Origin: Macrobrachium rosenbergii | Lineage: Eukaryota > Arthropoda > Malacostraca > Decapoda > Palaemonidae | Length of the DNA: 64,000 nt | Direction of reading: 5' to 3' | Assembly (NCBI RefSeq): GCF_040412425.1 | Contig: NC_089749.1 | Span: 15,163,662 to 15,227,661 of the forward strand | Part shown: piece by piece, positions 51,512 through 61,108 of the stretch | How positions within the stretch are numbered: the first letter of the stretch is position 1 | Layout: every line of letters begins with the position of its first letter | Made by a program: the position numbers and the translations under genes | Notes under the pieces: model-generated | What the model was told of the DNA's origin: nothing | The model's database searches: none | What the model saw: only the letters and a program-made list of their open reading frames with translations

Positions 51512-51829
51512 TCAACTCGAAGAGTTCTTGACTAAAAATTTCTGTATTGTACTGGGATAACTGCAAACCGTCCCAATTTTTTCAAAGTCTGTTATCCTTA
51601 GCAAATGGTTCAGCAGAGAAAGACTTATGACTTCTCCAGCCAGTTGCCTTGAGGATAAATTGGGAATGGTACCATAATACAGGAGGGGGGAGGGAGGTCC
51701 TTGAAAGGTATTCTGTAGCCATTCTGAAAGACAAAGATTACCCAGGGATCCATCCCATTTCTGCCACATTGCCCAATGGCATGACAGGTATCCCCCCCTA
51801 CTCAACAGCTGGAAAGGGGGGAATGCCAA
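51512..51829 (-). pseudogene. Possible DIRS-like reverse-transcriptase N-terminal trace
   Basis: A 105-codon minus-strand frame contains WQKWDGSLGNLCLSEWLQNT, GPPSPLL and a following LAGEV...LLNHLL. This is distantly like the block that precedes the RT core in DIRS/Pao elements (W-x-x-x-L-x-x-GY-x-I-x-F-x-x-PPL). It lies upstream of BTB-ZF exon 1. Low confidence. Confidence 0.25.
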
Positions 51830-52342
51830 CCTCAGTGATCCCCCTCCTTCTTATTCCATCTATCTTCCTTCCTTGCCATACCTTGGGGGAAGGAATCTGA
51901 AACATTTGGTGGAGTCAGAGGTATAATATTCCCCTATGACACACCACATCATCACCAAAGCTTTTTTGCCTTCTTTCTCTTCTTTCTAAGCCACTGTGAA
52001 GGAGACAAACTCGAACACTCCTACAGGGAAGATCAGGACTCTAAGTCCAACCCCTAGCCTACAACAGACACATCAGCAGGGATCCACACATGCAGAGGAC
52101 ATGAAGCAACCATACACTTTTGTTCACTTCAACACATTAATAATGTAAACAAGAAATTCACCCAAGATACATATAAATCCAGTGAAAAGTTTCACCTTAA
52201 CAGCCAGTTGGAGCACACCACAATGTCTTAATTGATGACAGGTGAGCTGCAATTTCCCAACTCCAACTACTACCATTAACTGCCTAGTTAACAAGTTTAA
52301 ACTACCAATTCCAGCTAACAACCATTTGTGTTGATGTTAACA

Positions 52343-53068
52343 CACAAATGGTTAGCCTATCAGGTAATCCTACAGTTTAGGGGTCCAAATTCACTGCTTC
52401 CTTGTGTGTGTATAAGTTTTCTTTTGTATTTTCAATTTTTTCTTTTGACAGATCTGCAAGCAAAGTATATTTGCTAAAAAACCACCAGTTTATCTGCTTA
52501 AAGCAGCAGAGATTGTAAAAACAAAGGGACTAAACCTCTGCACCTCATGCAAATACTGTTGTGTACCCACAACTGTATTTGAATAAGCACTTTGGAAGTT
52601 TAGGCCGTAAGATATGGCAGGAGCTCCTTGGGACGCCGTGTTTAGCACTAGACCCTCAGGATCAAAGTATTATATGCACCCATTTTGGCCATTTGCCAGT
52701 TTGGATGTTACGGCCTAAATGACCAGTGGCCGAAACAACTAGGACCCCCCAGAACCAGGCAGGAACCTGGCATAGGCCCATGTTCTTCAGCAGCCACTTC
52801 TTGATAAATCTGAAAAAAGTAGCAATTTATGTCTACATAAGATTTACGATTTTCTCAAAGTTCTTTGGGTCCGTATCCCCTAAGACATGGTTTTGTTTAT
52901 TTATGCTCCCCCTTTATTCCCTTTTTTTTCACAATCTCTGCTTCTGTAAGCTGATAAACTGCTTATTTTTTCCATTGGTTTCCACGATTCAATAAACATT
53001 TGAAAAATCTGTGTGCAATTTGGACCCGTAAACTGCAGGATTACCACCTATAGGATAAATGGTTTGTG
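52343..53068. mobile_element. Unclassified element with ~52-bp inverted ends
   Basis: Left end cacaaatggttagcctat, then ggtaatcctacagtttaggg and gtccaaattcac. The complement of the right end reads cacaaaccatttatcctata, then ggtaatcctgcagtttacgg and gtccaaattgcac. The ends are clearly inverted repeats; no transposase frame inside and no unambiguous target duplication. Superfamily unknown. Confidence 0.7.
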
Positions 53069-53499
53069 TTTTTATTAAGCTGCAAGAATTTTCTACGTTA
53101 GCAAATATGGCCTAGGCAACAAATGTTCGTAAACATTCGAAGGATTCACACGCCAGTTTTTTAAAGTAGGCTAACGTAATTATCGAGCCTTTTGTATCGT
53201 TTCCTTGACAGGCTAAGCAAACACATACATTTGCTACGAAAGTGATTCTTCATTTCTCCAAATATAGAAATATAGATATTTCTGTCATTTTTTTCTGCAT
53301 GCAAATAGCAGACAGGCTACTACTACTACTACTACTACTCCATTTCCCAGTTTCACGGACACGTAGACCTAAGCTACATGGAAAAGACTGGTTCTATAGC
53401 ATGCGCTTCATTATTTCAATTCTTAACAGTAATTTGCAAACACTGAATGCATAATGGGATTTGAGTTAGTGGCGGCCATGCCAAATCAGCCGTTGTTAT

Positions 53500-54190
53500 T
53501 AATTAATGCTGGTTGAATGTCGACGACGGATTTCCCTAAAACCACGCCGAACGATTTCTTGGCCTAGGCCTCCCGAAAGGGTAGGCCTATTTCCCGACAA
53601 CAGCCTCAGACTAGCCTGTGGGGCGTGAATGTACCCGAGGAGTGTCGCCTTTCCCCAAGATCCCGAATAAAACATGACGTACGGACGCTGCCAACCTGAC
53701 AAAAACGAGGTTAACCTCAGCCTCAGCGAGGCAACAAGGCCTACCGTACACTAGGCGAGGTCGGGCACTACCTCGCATCGCCCTCACCCTGCGATTTACC
53801 TCGCGAAACGGTTGTCGACGCTTCCCAAGTGGCAGACAAACGAGGATGTCGGGACACCAATCCTTCGGGATTATCACGCGAGTCCAGGAGACATGACGAC
53901 CTCGCCTCTGGACGAGAGAGGAAGAAGGAACCGATTGTTTACATGGAGTTGACCTCCAGTTTTCGCCTCATTCCATCACTCTGGCGGCGCTCTGGAGGCC
54001 CTGAACGGCCTTTAGGGCTGTCTCTCGGCAGTGTGGACTTAATAAAAGCGTCTTTAATTGAATGACCAACCTGGGGACGTTTGTATGACCTCGGCTGACC
54101 TCTCCCCCCAAGGTAAATATTGCAGGAAAAACACCTCGCGCCTCCCTCCCTCCCAGTCTCGTACTCGATCGGTGACGCCTAAGCGTTGTG
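53500..54190 (-). promoter_or_regulatory. CpG-rich region, probable BTB-ZF promoter/5' UTR
   Basis: The only extended GC- and CpG-rich unmethylated-looking stretch in the window (cctcgcgaaacggttgtcga, ggcggcgctctgg). Minus-strand donors such as cgcgag|gtaaat (~53798) could join to the coding exon acceptor at 50881. It sits ~3 kb upstream of the BTB-ZF start codon. Open frames here on both strands are likely a by-product of low stop density. Confidence 0.42.
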
Positions 54191-54634
54191 AAAAGTATCA
54201 AATATCAAAATAACTAGTAGATTTAAAGGTTTAACTCATTCTCTTTAAATCAGATTGACATAAATTATTACGTATTAGTTTATGAATGCCATTTAATCCA
54301 CGTTTTCTCTATAAAACTAAGTTTCGTCTACATTACTGGAATCATCCCAGAAGTAAGGAAACAAGTACTTTTTGCTGAACCGAGTTATTTGACCTTGAAA
54401 ATGTGTCTATTAATTCGTCTATAACAGTTTAAGCAGCAAATGGAACTTTTCAGCTAAATTTGAGACTATCAGACAATATCCTGATGCATTTCAGATAGAT
54501 TTTCGGAGACCCTGTTTCATGAAATAGTGATTAGGCTGCCTTTTTAGACGTAAAATGACCTTTTTTTCGAGTGGTTGAGATCTTTTCAGCGTGATTACAA
54601 CTGCCGTACATTTTAAGAAATTTGTAACACGCAC

Positions 54635-54718
<84 letters not shown>

Positions 54719-57110
54719 CTGTGTATATGCGTAGTTTTTCCACTAGATTGCTTTACTAATTACAATACGTAACGCCAGTTACGCTTCTAGACAAAACTTT
54801 ATAAGCAACCTGTCATTTGTACCAAAAAATTATAATTTCCTTACGTCTGTGCACCGCTCACGAAAAATGAAGTTCTGCACCTGATAGTCCAATCGAACTA
54901 TATGACATTGTGAATGTAACCACTTCTCATTTCCATTTTAATTTACGGTTTGCTAAAGAGAGCCGAAGTAAAGTCATCTACATTTACAAATAGATATTTA
55001 AACAACTGAAAGTGAGTTCTAGGTTATTTAATTTAACAGATATCGAAGAAATTAAAAACCAAAAATGTTAAGACGCTACCATCTTCATCTTGGCTTACCA
55101 GAGATAGCTACCGTCCTCATCTTGGTATTCAGAGCAAAAGATCTCTGCAAAATTTCAAGACAAAGGCTTGCAAAAATTGGTGCCGTGACTACCGTGAGTA
55201 CAAGAAAGCAGAGAACCTGGGATAACTGCTCTCTTCGACTTAAGGAAACAATCCTTTCAACAATTTATGAAGTCAGCTTTCAAAACAAGACTCTGGGTAA
55301 TTAAAGGTGAAGAATTTTACAAGATAACTGACATCTTCCTCTTGGTGCTCAAAAAGACATCTCAGAATCCTAGGACAAATTTAAATAAGACAGTAACTGC
55401 CTAAAAATGGGTGCACTAGCCCATCAGTAAACCAAGAGGTTTAAAATGGGCGATAATCTGCTTTGTTGATCAATTTCATTTATCGTTATTCGCGACGTCA
55501 GCTTGTCTGATGTAGCCAATGCAGTGGACAATATGTAAAGAAATTATCTTGCCACACAGAGCCAAGCCAATGATATTTTGCAGGGAAAGTGTACATGCTT
55601 AGAGTTCTTTAATTAGTCTTTCAGTCAGAGCTTAACCACAGAACTATATAACAATAATCTAGATGTTCAAATATAAACAAGACTTTCAGATAGTACAAAA
55701 AACCAGGAAGGTTTAAGTGTCAATAATTCTGCAATCATACTTTCAAACAACGCCAAACAAGACGCCTTGTTCAAAGAATACTCAAGCGTTTAAGAGATCT
55801 GAAATGAGCATCTCAGACAAAGCAAAACCAGAAGATTCTATGTAGAGAAAGTCTAAGTTCCCAGAGTTCTGTGAAGAAGAAAGCTATAGACTTTGGTCTT
55901 TGCAGAAACAATCGGATATCTGAGTTAGTGACCAGTGAAGTTAACCAAGTGGAAGTAACTCCCAAGAGTAGCAGTGCTTGTTGATCAAATAGATCTGATG
56001 ATCTGCTGACAGATCAAAAGCCAGTCAAGCTCTGAGATAAAAGTAAGAAGATTAACTTTCAATTATTCGTGGAGGACAATACGAAGAGAACACAGTAGTC
56101 CTCTCTACACAATGATGTACGCGATCCCAATCCAAATGAACTCATACAAAGTTCTTAGGAGAATTGTTTAGCCTTCCTTGAATGTCTTACTTCTTACATG
56201 TTTGCTAAAAGTGCTGACACTTGGGAAAACATAACAACAGTCACTGTCTCATCCATAAATACCTTGATGAGGGACGAATCTCCCGTGAAGAAAATTCCCT
56301 GAACATGAGTAAAAAAAAAAAAAAAGTACTACAACAATGAAGCAATGTTTCGCGTCTGAAGGTGCAAATATTGGAATATAACATTAGTGTCAAGTGAATC
56401 AAGTCTGTTGAAATATACCTAATTTCCTTATAATATCCTCTTCATTAAAATAGTTTACGTTAAACTGAGGACCGACCACACAAAATTTATTCCCGATAAG
56501 ACACACGATTGCACTCTTCACTTTGACGTGGTAAATGCTTGCAAGAGAGTATCAAAGTTCTCTTCAGAAATGATGATATGATGATATGCACTTATCTTAC
56601 AAAGAAAGTCAGAAAAAATAAAGAAAAGATATAGGTTATCAATTGTACGAATTAGAGATACTAAGCCTGGAAAACACGACGGCCAGCACATAGAATTTCA
56701 AATAAAATAGTTGGTAAAGAAGTTTGCCATTCTTCAGCCAAAATCAAAATTCGTAGTCACTGGTCATATTATTGCTTGCCTAATTCACAAGAACTTCAAA
56801 TGAAATTGTTGATGAGAATTTTATTATATTTTGATAGATTTCCGTCTTCTTCTTCTTGATTTTCACATGACCTTTGAGCTCAGGACAGGGCAGCAAACGT
56901 CACCTAAAGCTCATGGCGAGAAATGTGTTATCTTTCATAAACTGTACACTCGCAGCCACTGGAAAATTTGTAGCTATTCTGATTTTCAGAATTTCACTGG
57001 AGCTATGAGATCAGGACAATATAAAAAGAAAACTCTTGGTCATAGATTTATTAAATTAAAACCCTAAAATCTAAACTTTATAGCCTCTGAACGCTGCAGG
57101 TTGATTGTTC
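54190..57110. other. Intergenic region, no gene recognised
   Basis: Contains a (TA)n array (54636-54716). At 55.06-55.35 kb there are loosely repeated phrases (ctaccatcttcatcttggct, ctaccgtcctcatcttggta, ctgacatcttcctcttggtg). No frame resembles a protein family. Confidence 0.5.
54636..54716. repeat. (TA)n microsatellite
   Basis: About 38 TA units followed by tgtatatata. Confidence 0.97.
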
Positions 57111-57111
57111 T

Positions 57112-57512
57112 TCCTTTTCTTCTTCTTCTTGGGAATCGGAATAGAGACGAGGACACAGTCCCCTTCTGGAGAGCTTGATAGTCTGACAGCTCTACAGCTT
57201 ACGTCTTCTTCTACTTCTTCTTCTTCTTCTCCTTCTTCTTCTTCTTCTTCTTCTTCTTCTTCTTCTCTTCTTCTTCTTCTTCTTCTTCTTCTTGGGAATC
57301 GGAACAGATGCGAGGACAGTATCTTATGGAGAGCTTGATAGTCTCACAGCTCTACAGCTTACGTCTTCTACTTCTTCTCCTTCTTCTTCGTTTTCTTCTT
57401 CTTCTTCCTCGTCTTTGTCTTCTTCTTCTTCTTCTTCTTCTTCTTCTTCTTCTTCTTCTTCTTCTTCTTCTTCTTCTTCCTCGTCGTCGTCGTCTTCTTC
57501 TTCTTCGAATTA
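57112..57512. repeat. (TTC)n cluster with a duplicated ~70-bp spacer
   Basis: Three TTC/CTT arrays. The unit cttgggaatcggaa...gagagcttgatagtctnacag...cagcttacgtcttct occurs at 57129-57204 and again at 57290-57368. It lies in the presumed 3' UTR of the fucosyltransferase, starting right after its stop codon; the Ser- and Lys-rich frames are artefacts. Confidence 0.93.
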
Positions 57513-57513
57513 C

Positions 57514-57790
57514 TCAGAAGAACGACTCCACGATCCTGCGAAAGAGCTTGATCCCCGCGTCGACTTTGGTGACCATTAACCTGAGATCCTGCCGCGGATA
57601 TTGCTGGAAGGAGTAGCGAGTGGTGCAATTGTTCACTTCCTTCCACCACCTCTGGGGGTTCTTCACGGATGAAGGCTCCTGGTCGAAGTGGAGGCGATGA
57701 CAAAGCTCGCACATTGGTGGAGGAACCAGCACCCGCCAGTAGTTCCGCCACAGGTGGTACTTGTTGTACAGGGCGGAACTCGAACCTAAC
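57514..57790 (-). CDS. Fucosyltransferase last exon
   Basis: Acceptor ccccacaacag. The split AA|G gives Lys, then [18 protein letters not shown] ... RRIVESFF and TGA (57516-57514). Followed directly by GAA repeats on the minus strand. Confidence 0.9.
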
Positions 57791-58522
57791 CTGTTGTGGG
57801 GGAAGATTGGAAAGGTTTAGAGAGGAAGGGTGTATATGCACTTATATTATTATTATTACTCAGTAGATGAAACTTATTCACATGGAACAAGCCCACAAGG
57901 GCCATTGACTTGAAATTCAAGCTTCCAAACAATATGGTATTCATTAGAAAGAAGTAAGAGGAAGTAAAGGGGACTACAAAAAGAAGAGATCCAACTTATC
58001 AAAAATAAAAAATAAATTAATAAACAGATAAACAGATAAAAATGTATTAAAATGTTGGTACACATATTGCATAAACGAACACACCTGCAGATATATAAAC
58101 GCATCTGCACACATAAAAACTAATAAACTTTAACATTGATAAGCTAGCCTATTTTCAACAGCAAAATGGTTTTTATAAATCCTATTCTTCAAAACTGAAG
58201 AAAAAACTTACACTAAAGCAAAAAAAATCTGGGAAAACTAGAAAAAACAAAAACCTAGAAAGGAAAACGAAAACTAAAATGATAAACATGTGTATTTTAT
58301 TCTTGAGAATGTATGGAATACTTTGCATTTCGATGATAAAGAACAAACGCCTTAGTCTTCACAGAACCTGCTAGTAGGTCTGCCCACTATTTTCGGGTTA
58401 CTGTACTTCACTTTCTACATCTTCAACCGTACAATTAAATTGACCGCATTCTAATGACAGTATAAGATTAAATTTTCATAAAATTTTATGTACACATATA
58501 CATACACATATATATAATTATA

Positions 58523-58602
<80 letters not shown>

Positions 58603-58618
58603 ATTTTATATATATTTA

Positions 58619-58702
<84 letters not shown>

Positions 58703-59168
58703 TAAATACATATAATTATAATTTAAAATAAAAGACAAAAACAGAAACCTACTTGGTGAGGAGTTTCATAAGCTCAGAAGGTGTCAGATCGGTGGCGTCT
58801 ACGTAGGAATGAGGAGGAAGGTAGTCCTGGTACCGGGCACCGCCGTACACAACGGGCACCAACCCGTAATGGAGGGATACCAAACCTGCGAAGGACAGAA
58901 GGATTTCAGTCGTTTGCGATTATTTAGTATCTCGAGAGGCTGAGACGCTGCCATCTTGAGAGTCCTGTTCTGGTACTATATCATATTTATTTTTTTACTC
59001 GAACGAAACCAGCTGAGAAGCTCTCTTTCTTTGCACACAAAGACAGACATAACCACATAATATATATATATATATAAGGATTTCATATTTGCGATATTTA
59101 GATATATATATATATATTGATATCCTAATATATATATATTTATATTTTTACTAATATTTCTATATACA

Positions 59169-59233
<65 letters not shown>

Positions 59234-59781
59234 TTATATATATATATATATATTAAAGTTACAAACGTCCTGTAATATCCAATTCGCTCTACCTCGGAAA
59301 TAATATATTTTCATATGTGTTACCGAAGGGGAATTTTTTAGTTGATAATAAGTTCGTCGTCCCGTGGGCTCAAACCAACGAAAGACAAGAACTCAGGACT
59401 ACAGTGACGCCTTTACCCACACGGCCAACAAGTTTGTAGCTGAATGCTTGTATATGAATCACTGTGATGTGATAAAAGTTAATATTATATATATATATAT
59501 ATATAAATTCACTAGGTTGTTATTCTTCTACTCTTCACACATTTTATATTACTTTTTCCACGCAAAAAAATTTTTATGCGTAATCTTGTTAAGGAGTACA
59601 AATGCCATCCTTAAGTGCATTAAGGATGGCTGCATCCAATTTCAAAATAAAATGGTACTTGTATACAATATTTCCTGTGTGTAACAACAACAGCCTAGTG
59701 GTAGTAAACTTCCCTAGGCCTTGAAGTCTCAACCCTCTCTTTTATTATCGTAATTTTTGACTCGTGTAATAATAATAATAC

Positions 59782-59820
<39 letters not shown>

Positions 59821-59970
59821 AGTTTCTCAGCAGCTGTCTAAAGTTCATTTATTCCCTGACGTTTCGATAGGGCTTTCGACCACTTTTCAAGAGGCGAAAT
59901 GAAGCCATAATTATACCCGCAAGTGGGCTTACAGAAACGTCAAGGAATAAATGGACTTTTGGACAGCTGC

Positions 59971-60034
<64 letters not shown>

Positions 60035-60134
60035 TTCTGACTCACATCAGGATCGAACCCAGGTCTTTCACTTGAAAGGCAAGGGCGCTGCCTACTAGGC
60101 CATACAAGTCATTCTGTTCCACACGTGAATGTAT

Positions 60135-60194
<60 letters not shown>

Positions 60195-60312
60195 TGTTCG
60201 GTCAGAAAGAATGGCAGCACCAGTGGAATTATTTTATATAAGATCTTTTCAATTCTTCTTACTATTTTACACAAACTCTTGAAAGAGGGTCTACTCCCTT
60301 CGTATATTTCTA

Positions 60313-60401
<89 letters not shown>

Positions 60402-60799
60402 CAATTTAAACAAGTATAATATAAAGAAAACTGAATTAAAAAACGATTACCTTCTCCGTAATGTAATCATCGCACATGCTGTTCTCGAAAGCCAGGTAGA
60501 ACTTATAGTTGGTGGCCAGGACCTCCGAGTAGCAGTAGCTGTCGTGGTGGGTCTTCCCGCAACTCAGGGGTCCACACTTGCCGTAGATGTCGACGTCCAC
60601 GTACCGCATCAGCTCCTGGATGTACAGCTCTCGACCTGTGCTTGTGGGAAGAAGAAGAAGGAGAAGAGGAAGAAAGAGGTTCAATGTGTTGGTGTGGAAG
60701 CAGACGAAAATTTTGCTTGTAATCAGGTTTGGTTATTATGATGACATGGTGGAGAAAGAGAGAGAGAGAGAGAGGGGGGAGTTTGGAATATATTTTTAT

Positions 60800-60886
<87 letters not shown>

Positions 60887-61071
60887 GTAAATCATTCGAG
60901 AGGTTTATCACAAAAGGTGAAACGATAAAGAGTTCATGGTGTAAAATATGCATGCATGCATGCATACATACTATACACACACACAGAGAGAGAGAGAGAG
61001 ACAGAGAGAGAGAGAGAGATAATATATAATATATATACAAATATATTATATATATATATATTATATATACT

Positions 61072-61108
<37 letters not shown>

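Noticed and set aside
53499..54201. Several 67-88-codon frames on both strands in the CpG-rich block
   Set aside because: High GC lowers stop frequency; the frames overlap each other and have no motif.
57105..57841. Ser-, Leu- and Lys-rich open frames of up to 157 codons
   Set aside because: Repeat translations of the TTC/GAA arrays. The minus-strand one starts in the wrong frame of the fucosyltransferase last exon.
60039..60110. A functional tRNA gene (Glu-like)
   Set aside because: A and B boxes are good, but the anticodon and T stems do not pair and an ATT tail follows directly; a SINE head is a better explanation.
60503..61040. Leu/Ser- and Arg/Glu-rich frames of 105-130 codons
   Set aside because: GA microsatellite translations overlapping a genuine fucosyltransferase exon in another frame.
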